NCBI GenBank assembly: GCA_009843665.1
Contig: VYDA01000537.1
Coordinates: 533 to 41,908 of the forward strand
Direction of reading: 5' to 3'
DNA length: 41,376 bases
Source: Caldilineaceae bacterium SB0675_bin_29
GTDB taxonomy: Bacteria > Chloroflexota > Anaerolineae > Caldilineales > Caldilineaceae
A program made the position numbers and the translations under genes. Within the stretch, counting starts at the first letter, position 1; the number at the start of each line of letters is the position of its first letter. Shown in pieces: positions 1 through 7,731 of the stretch. The notes beneath the pieces are model-generated. The model searched no databases and was not told where the DNA came from. It was given only the letters and a program-made list of their open reading frames with translations.

Positions 1-492
1 AGGTAAGTTGTCCTCATGGCCTCTTTTATGGAAATCGCGCCCCCGAAACCGGAAAACTTCCAATTTTGCGCCAACACTTATCTGGATCCCCTGCGCCGGG
101 GGCATTGAGATTGGCAGCAGGTCAACACGTGGATACCCCGCATACGTCGGCCAACAGAACGGCGCCACAGAAAGCGTCTAAATCGACCCTTTAGGTATCA
201 TGGAACCTTGCAGATCGAACTCCCGGGGCGCCACAAGGGCGCCTTAGGCGCCTCGTTGGACGGGCTGCAAAGCCCGTTTTGGCCCCTCTTGCGGATGTAG
301 TACAGTGGAAGAAGAAGAAGTGGCCGAGCGGCGCGAGCACGCCCCCGGCCCGGCCCATGACACGAGGACTCATGGACACACCGCAGCTTATCACCATCCC
401 CATAGCGCACAAATTCAGGTTGTACCCCACCGTCGTCCAGACACAGGCGCCGTCGACAGCCCTCACGCGGGGCTAACCCCAAGCCTGCCAGC
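1..492. other. Region without a convincing gene
   Basis: I see no supportable gene in this stretch. A 30-codon open frame at 16-108 on the plus strand has no family resemblance, and the longer frames have atypical composition. The region holds a GC-rich palindromic patch (GGCGCC-TTA-GGCGCC near 239-253), a small hairpin described separately, and the sequence leading into the conserved leader of the terminase-like gene at 592. Confidence 0.4.
260..280 (+). terminator. Small GNRA-loop hairpin with T-run
   Basis: A 7-bp stem (ACGGGCT/AGCCCGT) closes a GCAA loop and is followed by TTTT, the form of a short intrinsic terminator on the plus strand. No plus-strand gene is seen directly upstream, so it could equally be a fragment of a dispersed palindromic repeat. 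The following 'ctcttgcgga' also occurs near 40367. Confidence 0.3.
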
Positions 493-591
493 AGGGGCGC
501 ACAGTACAGGCGCAGTGGCAAAATGACCGCCCCCCGCCGGTTGCATACAAAGCGCACATGAAGGCGCATAGAAGCGGAGAAGAGGCATATC
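493..591 (+). repeat. Conserved leader of terminase-like gene (copy 1)
   Basis: About 99 bases immediately before the gene at 592 recur almost unchanged before its pseudogene copy (13654-13752) and in degenerate form at 24597-24690. The block starts 'ggggcgcacagtacaggcgc' and ends with a purine-rich run (gcggagaagaggcatat) holding a likely ribosome-binding site. Conservation of a non-coding leader together with the gene suggests the two were duplicated as one unit, or that the leader itself has a function. Confidence 0.7.
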
Positions 592-1119
592 ATGGCAAAA
601 GAGAAGGAAAACACGGGCGCACAGAACGCCATCGTACCGGCAGACAAGCGTCAGCTGCAGCGCCAGCCGGACGAATCGGAGAAAGCGCACAGAGCCCGGG
701 TCGCATATTGCAAGCTGGCTCCGTCGCAGCGCACCATCGCAGCCGCCTACCGCGTTTTCAAAGACATGGAGCCGGACGCCGAGGTGAAAGTTCCGGGGTA
801 TTTCGGCGCCTGGGCCAAGCGATTTCGCTGGAAGGAGTACGCGATCGCCTGGGACGCCTACTTCAACGACATCGTAGCCACCCGCAGAGACGAGCAGATG
901 GCAGCCGCACGCCGGGAGACAGTTGAGCAGGCCGAGCAGCTGCAGACTCTTATCAAGCAGGAGATCGAGCGGCTGAAAGAAGCAGGCCAGCGCCGCCGCT
1001 TGTGGCCCGGCGCCAGCGAAGACAGAACAGCCGACCTATCACACCTGGCGACAGCACTCAAAGACGCATCAGCCGCCCGCCTTGCAGCGCTGGAAGGAAT
1101 AGCTCCCGACCTTGACTGA
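592..1119 (+). CDS. Phage terminase small subunit-like protein
   Basis: This 175-residue protein has, around residues 42-85, the layout of the small-terminase-like family found in many prophages: a serine/arginine-rich helix (PSQRTIAAAYRVF), a second helix ending in a tryptophan/arginine core (WAKRFRWKEYAIAWDAYFND), then a charged helical tail. In that family this part is a helix-turn-helix that binds DNA for packaging or replication. Here no large terminase, portal or capsid gene follows, so packaging is not demonstrated and another DNA-binding role is possible. The ATG at 592 follows the purine-rich end of the conserved leader. A nonsense-riddled copy lies at 13753-14278 and a fragment at 11928-12085. 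Family assignment is by motif only. Confidence 0.6.
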   Translation: MAKEKENTGAQNAIVPADKRQLQRQPDESEKAHRARVAYCKLAPSQRTIAAAYRVFKDMEPDAEVKVPGYFGAWAKRFRWKEYAIAWDAYFNDIVATRRDEQMAAARRETVEQAEQLQTLIKQEIERLKEAGQRRRLWPGASEDRTADLSHLATALKDASAARLAALEGIAPDLD

Positions 1120-1517
1120 CCCGACTCCGGCGCTACAACCTCATAAGGCACATGGCATAAAAAGGCGGCTACCAGCGCCTTGTCGGTCAACTGAAATCAA
1201 ATTGTTCCACCAAGTCCTGGAACCGCCGTACTCTGCGACGGATTTCCCGGGACTTATGAACTTAGTGCAAAAAACAAAGAGAGATACGACGTAACATAAC
1301 ATTATAGGATTGGAGGCTTTTGCCAGAAGAAAGCCCGCGAAGTAGACATGGATGAACTGCGCAAAGGCGTCGAGAAGGTCATCGCCTTCGGCAATCCATC
1401 CACTCCCCAACAGAAAAAAAAACAGAAGAGCAAGCCCACCATCGTTTCGCGCGTAAACGTCGAAAGATGAAGACACCAGTTCGCTGATTCTTGTTTCCTA
1501 GCCTCATTCTGTCTTCG
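1120..1517. other. Intergenic stretch with one possible short ORF
   Basis: The bases just after 1119 are homologous to those after the pseudogene copy at 14278. There, a ribbon-helix-helix gene starts at 14316; here the corresponding ATG reads ATA and the homology is lost after about 40 bases. A 40-codon frame at 1348-1470 encodes a lysine-rich peptide (start MDELRKGVEKVIAFG) without a recognisable family or good ribosome-binding site. I do not call it a gene. Confidence 0.35.
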
Positions 1518-1883
1518 TCATCTTCGGGCAAATCTGCGTTTGCGCCGGTTGTTACGTTTGCGCTGCCGCGCCTGTATACGCTTGGCTCGGATAAGCGCAG
1601 CGATCACGCCGCATGGGGTAAGCGGGAGCTCTAATCGGAGTCTGGCTGCCTGATCTCGTTTTTCATTGAGATCGCGCAGGTAGTCTCTGTGGTAGCCGAG
1701 TAGCATCTCGTAATCAGAGGAGGGATCGATGCCGGCTCTCCAGTAGAGATAATCGGCGTCGTCTTCCCAGTCGGAGAAAATCACCTCTTTCCCTTCCATG
1801 CGGTTGAGCTGGCGCTGGATGGTGTTGAGTATGGCTCTGGTCTCGTTGATTTCCGCCCGCAGATTGAACAAGTCCTGTCTCAT
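1518..1883 (-). CDS. Hypothetical protein, coiled-coil N-terminus and basic tail
   Basis: I do not recognise this 121-residue protein. Residues 1-30 form a leucine/isoleucine-spaced helix likely to be a coiled coil (LRAEINETRAILNTIQRQLNRM). The middle is acidic and aromatic (DWEDDADYLYWRAGIDPSSDY), and the last 30 residues are strongly basic (RQRKRNNRRKRRFARR), suggesting nucleic-acid contact. The ATG is preceded by AAGGGGG at good spacing. It lies about 100 bases downstream of the HNH gene on the same strand and may be co-transcribed with it. Confidence 0.55.
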   Translation of the reverse strand: MRQDLFNLRAEINETRAILNTIQRQLNRMEGKEVIFSDWEDDADYLYWRAGIDPSSDYEMLLGYHRDYLRDLNEKRDQAARLRLELPLTPCGVIAALIRAKRIQARQRKRNNRRKRRFARR

Positions 1884-1982
1884 TGATTACCCCCTTGGGA
1901 AGACGAAACAGATAATATGACCGAAAAGAGCGCCAATTACCTTTGCCGCTCCCAACATTGCTGATCCCAGCTCTCCTCCCTT

Positions 1983-2684
1983 TCAGTCTTTCAATCCTTT
2001 CATTTGCCTGAAGGTTTCGCTCCTTTGCCGACCCAACTCAGCATATTCAGCCTTTAGCTGGCTCCAATTGGCGTTCAGGGGAAGACCGGTCCACTTTCTG
2101 ATGACTGTGGCATTTTTCACTCCCTCAGGAGAATTGATTGGTCTGCCCTGTTCAATGTGTTCGATCTGACGCCTAATGGCTTTGCGGCTTTCTTTAAGAG
2201 CGTGAAGTTGAGCTTGAAAATCAGGCAACCCGGCTGTGGCATTCCTGCCTGAATATGAGTAAACCCACCCCTCTTGTGGAGTTCTTTGCCCAATAGGCAC
2301 ATACCCAAATTTCGCCCAATTTTCTGTTTCGACGGGACCTTTATCTTCAGGAAAGAGCCAATAGCTGAACGCCTCCCTCTTCTGGTAGAAGTTGCTGGAA
2401 GCCCTAATCTCCTTCTCAATCTCGTCAAAATCCGCATCCTTTCTCTCCACCCAGTCTCGAAGCATGGTGACGAGCTCGTGACATGTCGCGCAGAGAGCTG
2501 TTATATCGTGTCCCTGGACTTTCTCATCCAACGGGTAATCAGGCCAAGCCCAGTGATGACCCTCGCTGGCTTTTCGCAGGCCGCAGAACTGGCACTTGCC
2601 GCGAGATCGCGCCATTGCCAGCCTCTTGGCCTTGTTGAAACCGGGACCGTAGATTCCTTCTCTATCCCGCGCAGAGTCGGCCAT
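1983..2684 (-). CDS. HNH endonuclease-like zinc protein
   Basis: The 233-residue protein has an N-terminal zinc-knuckle HNH signature: Cys31 and Cys34 (CQFC), the double histidine His43-His44 (EGHHW), then Cys65-x-x-Cys68-His69 (CATCH). This is the beta-beta-alpha metal fold of McrA-like HNH nucleases, which cut DNA using the paired histidine. Residues 90-233 are helical and charged and I cannot assign them. The ATG has an excellent ribosome-binding site (GGGAGG, six bases upstream). A relic of its middle part (the YxKREAFSxWLF segment) lies at 11825-11932. Such genes are common in phages, defence loci and mobile elements; nuclease activity is inferred from the motif. Confidence 0.7.
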   Translation of the reverse strand: MADSARDREGIYGPGFNKAKRLAMARSRGKCQFCGLRKASEGHHWAWPDYPLDEKVQGHDITALCATCHELVTMLRDWVERKDADFDEIEKEIRASSNFYQKREAFSYWLFPEDKGPVETENWAKFGYVPIGQRTPQEGWVYSYSGRNATAGLPDFQAQLHALKESRKAIRRQIEHIEQGRPINSPEGVKNATVIRKWTGLPLNANWSQLKAEYAELGRQRSETFRQMKGLKD

Positions 2685-3036
2685 ATCTTGCCTCCCGAAA
2701 GCCGGTGAGTGGGGTCTCGTATTCAGTCGTTATACAGCTTGGTTATGATCAGGTCGTCGCCAGTTTGATTGGAATGAGGAAAGGGCGCGGGTAGTCGAGG
2801 ATTATTGACTTGGGCGGTTGGTAGGAACGGGGAGCGTCTCGGCGCTGCACAGGGGTGCCCCCTTGGTGGTAACCGGTAGATGGGTGCCACCACAGCGTCC
2901 AAGAACCAAGTAGTAGTCCAACAAGGGGGCGCGATGCCCCCATCTCTGGCGAGATAATTCCCTCTACTACTTGTGTTCAAACGCTGTGGTTGGGCTCAGC
3001 CTACCCGATGCGAGGAAGAATTACAAACGAGGGTAA
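2685..3036. other. Gene-poor stretch with short palindromes
   Basis: No gene is supported here. A 6-bp GGGGGC/GCCCCC hairpin with a five-base loop lies at 2925-2941. The segment 'aggggtgcccccttggtgg' near 2839 resembles half of the palindrome at 40348-40368. The minus-strand open frame spanning 2723-2980 has no family resemblance and no ribosome-binding site worth noting. Confidence 0.35.
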
Positions 3037-3079
3037 AATCACTGAGGCCGCCAATGTCGAGTTGGCGGCCTCAGTGATT
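3037..3079. repeat. Perfect 18-bp inverted repeat with 7-base loop
   Basis: The arm AATCACTGAGGCCGCCAA (3037-3054) is exactly complementary to the arm at 3062-3079, separated by tgtcgag. On the minus strand the hairpin is followed by GATTTTAC, a weak T-tract, so it could terminate minus-strand transcription. The nearest upstream minus-strand gene, however, ends 470 bases away. A miniature inverted-repeat or recombination site is an alternative, given the integrase relic 230 bases on. Confidence 0.6.
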
Positions 3080-3304
3080 CTAAACAGCCTGGTCTTGCGA
3101 TTGTGGTTACAGAACTTCGACTTCCAAATAGGGATTCTGTGGCATCTTGAACTCGCCTTCTTGGTGGGAAAACCTCAAGTATGGTTGACCTTCCCCTACA
3201 TTACCCTGCATATGCTCTTTTTGCCCCAACTCGACCCTGGGTATCACAAATCTTTTGATCTCCTCTCCCGAGGTCTCGTTGTCAACGGCGTACGTCCGTC
3301 TGAG

Positions 3305-3420
3305 GCGACTTCCAGCGCCCCTGCACCATGACGGCCTAGGCGGGCGCGCTTGGCCGCTTCAGCCATTTCGGCCAGGTAGGCGGCAACCGCGATCCGCGGC
3401 CGGCAAAATAACGTGAAAAC
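3305..3420 (-). pseudogene. Relic of the tyrosine recombinase
   Basis: On the minus strand this segment encodes APA-stop-AVMVQGRWKSPQT, matching residues 275-292 of the intact integrase at 4241-5155 (GAPAQAVMVQGRWKNAGT), with glutamine codon CAG changed to TAG. In a neighbouring frame just before it, IAVAAYLAEMAEAAK resembles the intact ETVANYLAMLAEEGK near residues 56-70. The relic therefore looks like N-terminal and C-terminal pieces joined by a large internal deletion. The C-terminal match is clear; the N-terminal match is suggestive. Confidence 0.65.
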
Positions 3421-3552
3421 GTCCGACCATCGAAGCATGAAGAAACCGCGTGCTACCGGTGACGGGTCCGATACCGCTCCGCAAGACGCTCAATCGCTTG
3501 TTGCATTTCGTCTGTGTTCATCACCGGCGCTTCCTCTTAAGCCCGGCCGCAT

Positions 3553-4164
3553 CTACCCACTTGGAGGGTTCAAAGTACAGGCGTCCAAATTGAAATCGCC
3601 CCATGGTCCCCTGTTCTTACCAACCCCGGTCCCGACAACGACGACGCGATCTCCTTTATTCAAGCGTGTCCATTTATCCACCTGCCCGGGAGCCAGGTTG
3701 CAACGGACATTGTCCGGGCCGCCTTCAATATGAAAAATTATGTAATGTACATCATCTTTTTTCACTCTCGCTATCTCTCCAAACACTTCAAGAACAACTC
3801 CCTTATACTTTTCGTCTGCTTCAGACCGATCTTCGTTGTAGTCGTCAATTATCTCTTGCGCGGCGACTTGTAGAACCACATAGGGCGACGGTGTTGCAGT
3901 CGCTGTCACAGGCTGGGGTGACGGCGATACCTCTAAAATCGCTTGTGGCACTGTGGTGGCAGTTGGAGTCGACATCGTCTTGTCCACTTCCTCGATAGCG
4001 GCACCCGCTGCAGATCTTCCGACCTCTTTCGCTGCACCTTTTCCGGCCTCTTTCGCTGCAACTTTTACGACCTCTTTCGCTATAGGCGCTATAGGTGCTA
4101 CGCAACCAGCGGCCGCCCAAGACCCTGCCAGAACAAGAACAGAACATTTCACGAGAATGCGCAT
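3553..4164 (-). CDS. Lipoprotein with OB-fold (tRNA_anti-like) domain
   Basis: The 203-residue protein begins with a signal sequence whose probable lipobox ends at the cysteine in WAAAGC, so it should be a membrane-anchored lipoprotein outside the cell. Next comes an alanine/lysine repeat helix (AKEVVKVAAKEAGKGAAKEVG), then a low-complexity Thr/Pro/Ser linker. From about residue 100 to the end is a domain with the pattern of tRNA_anti-like OB folds: an aspartate/asparagine-rich helix, then KYKGVVLEVFGEIARV, a central strand pair, GDRVVVVGTGVG and a final strand with cysteine. Despite the family name, binding of nucleic acid by exported members is not established. It lies just downstream of the integrase gene and has no obvious partner. 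Confidence 0.7.
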   Translation of the reverse strand: MRILVKCSVLVLAGSWAAAGCVAPIAPIAKEVVKVAAKEAGKGAAKEVGRSAAGAAIEEVDKTMSTPTATTVPQAILEVSPSPQPVTATATPSPYVVLQVAAQEIIDDYNEDRSEADEKYKGVVLEVFGEIARVKKDDVHYIIFHIEGGPDNVRCNLAPGQVDKWTRLNKGDRVVVVGTGVGKNRGPWGDFNLDACTLNPPSG

Positions 4165-4240
4165 TGTCTATATTTTCCTTATTCCCTTCGAATTAACACA
4201 AGCGTTCAGTAGACGCCGTCGTAACGGACGGCTCCAGCCA

Positions 4241-5155
4241 CTACAGGGCGCCGGCCTGAATTCCCTTCGTATACCGGGCAACCGTGCCGGCGTTCTTCCA
4301 GCGTCCCTGCACCATGACGGCCTGAGCGGGCGCGCCGGCTGCGGTCATCCTCTGTGCCAGGCCCACGCGGCCGGAGTGTCCGGAGAACTGATCCCCCAGG
4401 CCTGCAGCTGCGGCCGCTGCCTTCACCCTGCGGGCAATCGTCGATTCACTCATGCCAAAAACGGAGTCTTCAGCGCCGGCGCCGTTGCGGATCGCATCGA
4501 GGGCCCGCACTGTGGACGCCGTGATCGCCACGACCTCCCATTCACCTTCCTGGTCGGTCTTCGAGCGCGCGACCCGGACGCGCCCCGATCCGTCGGCGGC
4601 GATCTCCACGTCGCCCCAAATTAGGGCGACCGCCTCGGAGCGGCGCAGGCCTCCATCACTCAAAACACTGCACAGCGCGATATCGACTTGGCCGCGCGCA
4701 GTTGCATAATCGGGCGCTTCAGGAACGCCGCGGCGCCCCGTACGGGGCAACATGGCGGTCGCGCGGATCGCATCCAGCGCGGGCGCATCGAGGGCGGAGG
4801 CCTGAGCCTGGGTCTGCCCGTACTGGCGGCTGATCTCCTTCAATGCCATTCTCACAACCGGGCTGCTGCAGGGATTGTCCACGTCGGCGGCGGCGCGGTG
4901 CCCTGCCGAGATTGCCGCCGCGGCCAACCGGATCGTCGCGACCGACTTCCCCTCTTCGGCCAGCATGGCAAGGTAGTTCGCGACCGTTTCGGGCGTGGCC
5001 GGCATTACGCGGCTGGGGCCTACGACTTGGCAGAACCGATCCCAAGCGGCAACGTAAGCGCGCCGGGTATTGTCTGAGTAGGCGACGGCGATGGCACGGC
5101 GGGCCTGTTCGTGGACTTCGGCAATGACAACCGTGCGTTTCTGATCTGTCTGCAT
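4241..5155 (-). CDS. Tyrosine recombinase / integrase
   Basis: The 304-residue protein carries the full catalytic set of tyrosine recombinases: Arg171 (GGLRRSEAVAL), Lys199 (ARSKTDQEG), His260 and Arg263 (SGHSGRVG), Trp286 (GRWKN) and nucleophile Tyr295 (ARYTK). Residues 20-110 form the helical SAM-like core-binding domain. It should catalyse site-specific strand exchange to integrate or excise DNA, most likely the surrounding element. The ATG at 5155 follows GGGGAAG at good spacing. Two decayed relatives lie at 3305-3420 and 11044-11173, so the locus has taken in related elements repeatedly. No tRNA gene or clear attachment site is visible next to it. Confidence 0.9.
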   Translation of the reverse strand: MQTDQKRTVVIAEVHEQARRAIAVAYSDNTRRAYVAAWDRFCQVVGPSRVMPATPETVANYLAMLAEEGKSVATIRLAAAAISAGHRAAADVDNPCSSPVVRMALKEISRQYGQTQAQASALDAPALDAIRATAMLPRTGRRGVPEAPDYATARGQVDIALCSVLSDGGLRRSEAVALIWGDVEIAADGSGRVRVARSKTDQEGEWEVVAITASTVRALDAIRNGAGAEDSVFGMSESTIARRVKAAAAAAGLGDQFSGHSGRVGLAQRMTAAGAPAQAVMVQGRWKNAGTVARYTKGIQAGAL

Positions 5156-5189
5156 GTCTGAACTTCCCCAATTGGCCGCTGTTCGTTTC

Positions 5190-6176
5190 TCACTCCTCGA
5201 GAAACTTTCCTAGATGACTATCGAAAAAGTCTCTGAATTGGATAAGGTTTCCGCGCATCCACTGCATCGTGTCTTCCAGCTTCTCTGAGGGATCGTCTAT
5301 CGACCCGTCTCTCCTGATGCTTATACTGGAAAATAGTTTTCCATTCGCCCTGTTCCAGAACCATTCCGGATCGGGGCCGACTTCGATGGATTCTTCAATA
5401 TCCTTCGAATACGCACTAAGTTTGTCGAAGATCTCTTTGGTCTGAATCTTATCTCCGGTTTCAATGTGAAAGGTCACCCATGCATCGTTACCTCCCTCAA
5501 GAGATACCGCATAGCCTATCCGGTCATCCTTGCGAGAGCGGAACAGCCTGCCCGTGTAATCAAAGCGAATGACAGGTCTGTGGAACAAATGCGCGTCCGA
5601 CAGACCATTTTGCAGCTGTTGGAAAAAATCATGAAACTTCCGCTGCAGGGGCGGCATGGCGCCGCTCGGCAAAGTTATTTCCTTGTTCCAAAAGCCGGGG
5701 GACACGACCCTGCGAAACTTCGGCTCCAGGCATGATGTGTTGACTCGCCTGTAAACTTCCACCTTGACGCCATAAAACGCTATCTCTCCGCTTGCCCATT
5801 CATTCAGTTTGTGAAGAGCGTGCGTATGCTCGTATGTAAACTCGGGAGCGACCCAAATTGCTATGCGCGCGTCGCACTCCGTAGCGTAAGTCAGCAACTG
5901 ACCTAAATGACTAAAATCCGTTTCCCCCAATTGGTTCTCAATGGCGACAACTGCCTTGTTCTCGCCTGCCTTGGCAAGGATATCCAGGTAAAAAGGGCCA
6001 ACTGTTTTCTCTGTTTGAACAAGCTCCAGCTCCAGACCAAGCTCTTCATCCAGAAGATCAAGATTCTTTGCCAGCCAGGGCGTGAAATCGAGCGCCTCAT
6101 TATTCCACTTTAACCGAGGGCTTACCATTTCGATATGCTCTTCTCGAATAACCATGTCTCTGCGCTCTGTCTGCAT
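5190..6176 (-). CDS. DUF4268 / PD-(D/E)xK nuclease-like protein
   Basis: About 330 residues. The N-terminal half has the signature of the DUF4268 family's nuclease-like domain: an aspartate in YLDILAK (about residue 67), then VVAIENQLGETDFSHLGQLLTYA with the ENQ variant of the ExK motif. The C-terminal half matches the DUF4268 region by its WVTFHIETG strand and late tryptophan-rich helices. The family is usually presumed nucleolytic and is common near restriction and mobile genes; activity is not proven. Two start codons are possible, at 6182 and 6176. I prefer 6176 because GGAG lies seven bases before it but only one base before the first. It is divergent from the replication operon. Confidence 0.75.
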   Translation of the reverse strand: MQTERRDMVIREEHIEMVSPRLKWNNEALDFTPWLAKNLDLLDEELGLELELVQTEKTVGPFYLDILAKAGENKAVVAIENQLGETDFSHLGQLLTYATECDARIAIWVAPEFTYEHTHALHKLNEWASGEIAFYGVKVEVYRRVNTSCLEPKFRRVVSPGFWNKEITLPSGAMPPLQRKFHDFFQQLQNGLSDAHLFHRPVIRFDYTGRLFRSRKDDRIGYAVSLEGGNDAWVTFHIETGDKIQTKEIFDKLSAYSKDIEESIEVGPDPEWFWNRANGKLFSSISIRRDGSIDDPSEKLEDTMQWMRGNLIQFRDFFDSHLGKFLEE

Positions 6177-6261
6177 TGCCATACTCCAAATCGCCTGATT
6201 TATTTATTATCGTGCATTTATAGGCAAAACTTACATTTTTACAAATTGCTTGTCAAATATC

Positions 6262-6276
6262 GAATTCTGAGAATTC
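6262..6276. promoter_or_regulatory. EcoRI-type palindrome in divergent promoter region
   Basis: GAATTC-TGA-GAATTC forms a 15-bp near-palindrome that is also a direct repeat. It sits midway in the AT-rich gap between the DUF4268 gene (starting 6176, minus) and the ribbon-helix-helix gene (6350, plus). A plausible -10 (TATGAT, 6300-6305) lies just downstream. Ribbon-helix-helix proteins often repress their own operon through such short symmetric sites, so this is a candidate operator; the link is inferred. Confidence 0.45.
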
Positions 6277-6349
6277 ACAACGTATGAACCAGTGTCGCCT
6301 ATGATACAATGAACTGGTGGACAAGCGGATATAGTGAAAGGAACAGAGA

Positions 6350-6547
6350 ATGAACAAGAAAAAACCGTTGGAGTTGCGCCGCACGGCAGCGATCTCCACG
6401 TCGGTTACGCCCAGCCAGAAAGAGCGCGTCCGGTCGGCGGCATACTACCGCGAGCAAATCCCGGCCGACTTCGTGCGAACTGTGGTGCTGGAAGCCGTGG
6501 AGAAGGCCGAGAGAGAACAGGCCAGACGGGAGAGGGCCAGTAAGTGA
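6350..6547 (+). CDS. Small ribbon-helix-helix-like DNA-binding protein
   Basis: This 65-residue basic protein opens with a strand-like segment (ELRRTAAISTSVTPSQKERV), then two helices (RSAAYYREQIPADFVRTVVLEAVEKAERE), the plan of small ribbon-helix-helix repressors. It is the first gene of the replication operon, so control of copy number or of its own promoter is the likely job. The ATG at 6350 follows AAAGGAACAGAG. Its stop overlaps the GTG of the next gene by four bases (GTGA), implying translational coupling. Fold assignment is from pattern only. Confidence 0.6.
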   Translation: MNKKKPLELRRTAAISTSVTPSQKERVRSAAYYREQIPADFVRTVVLEAVEKAEREQARRERASK

Positions 6548-7731
6548 GTATAGCGGACCGCATCGCCGGCGCCCTCGGCGCCCGCAAGGCGGGCGGCTGG
6601 TGGCGCACGTCTACGGCGCACTGTCACGGCGGCGATACCGCCGACGGCCTCGCCTTCCGATCTCCTGACGATGACCCCGACAAACTGATCGTTCGCTGCT
6701 ACTCGCGGGACTGCCACGAAACTTTGGAGGGCCGCAACCGTGCCCGCGACAACCTGCGCGCCGCGGCCGGACTTCCTCCCTGGCAGCCTTCGAGGGCGTA
6801 CAGCAGCGCACAGGCGGTCCAGGACGGCCAGAAACAGCGCAAGGGCAGTGGACTACCCTACAAGCGCCAAAACGCCGTCACGGACGGCCCCAGACAGCCT
6901 GTGACGGCGCCAGATGTCCTGCAGGGACACTTCCAGGCGCCGGTTGGCGCCAACAAAAGCGCTGAGAGACGTTCTGAGCGAAGTTCCGCTCGCAATCGCA
7001 ACGGCGATTCGGCCGCATGGGGCGCGCATATGCTGCCCTGGGACGATGACGCCGGCTGCCATTCCCACGCCGTGGCCTGTCCTGAATGCGGCAAGCCGGA
7101 CGCCCTGATCGCGTGGACACTGGCCGATCATCCCTTCCCCTACTGCGGCCTGGCCCTGAAGTGCAGCTGCGCCCTGTCCTATGACCAGCTGCACAAGCAT
7201 GTCGCCGCTCAGCTGGCGGCCAAGGGCTACGCATGGCGGCAACAGGCCTTCTATACGCTGCCCGGCGGACGAAGGCGCGCAAGGGTGCGAATCGACCCGG
7301 GCAAGTCTGTTTTCTGGGATACAGCCGAAGGCAGAGGCGCAACCGCAGGCTACGCGCCGGCCTTTTGGAACTCTCGGCGCGGTGTCCGTGCAGACTGCGG
7401 GCGCGCCCTAATCGTCGAGGGAGAGAAGGCGGCGGCGGCTTGCGTATCTGCCGGCATTGACGCGCAACTGGCTGTTTATAGCGTAGGTGGCATGGCCGCT
7501 TTCAAGAGCGCCGACTTCGCAGCCTTCGGCAACGGCTGCGAAGTTACGATATGGCCGGACAATCACGCTGAAGGCAAGGCGGCCGGGAATGTTGCGACCG
7601 CACGGCTGGCAGCCCTCGGCGCCGGCATTCGGATTGTGAGTGTAGTCGCCTTGCCGGAGAAGGGTGACGCCGCCGATATAGCAGCCGCAGAGATACGCAA
7701 ACGAATTCACAGCGCAAGGAAAATCGCATGA
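6544..7731 (+). CDS. Toprim-domain plasmid/phage primase
   Basis: The 395-residue protein has an N-terminal Cys/His segment (residues 18-60, with CHGGDTADGLAF and RCYSRDCHE) resembling the zinc domain of primase-like proteins. A second zinc-ribbon-like part follows near residues 178-220 (CPECGKPD and CSCALSYDQL). A Toprim domain occupies about residues 285-385: ALIVEGEKAA gives the catalytic glutamate and EVTIWPDNHAEG the acidic motif. It should make RNA primers for element replication. The GTG start overlaps the upstream stop, and its own stop overlaps the ATG of the helicase-like gene. The middle (residues 80-170) is poorly conserved-looking and rich in Arg/Ser. Confidence 0.8.
   Translation: MSIADRIAGALGARKAGGWWRTSTAHCHGGDTADGLAFRSPDDDPDKLIVRCYSRDCHETLEGRNRARDNLRAAAGLPPWQPSRAYSSAQAVQDGQKQRKGSGLPYKRQNAVTDGPRQPVTAPDVLQGHFQAPVGANKSAERRSERSSARNRNGDSAAWGAHMLPWDDDAGCHSHAVACPECGKPDALIAWTLADHPFPYCGLALKCSCALSYDQLHKHVAAQLAAKGYAWRQQAFYTLPGGRRRARVRIDPGKSVFWDTAEGRGATAGYAPAFWNSRRGVRADCGRALIVEGEKAAAACVSAGIDAQLAVYSVGGMAAFKSADFAAFGNGCEVTIWPDNHAEGKAAGNVATARLAALGAGIRIVSVVALPEKGDAADIAAAEIRKRIHSARKIA

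Noticed and set aside
2990-3331. 113-codon plus-strand ORF
   Set aside because: It runs through the perfect inverted repeat and the opposite-strand integrase relic, so the frame is best explained as chance.
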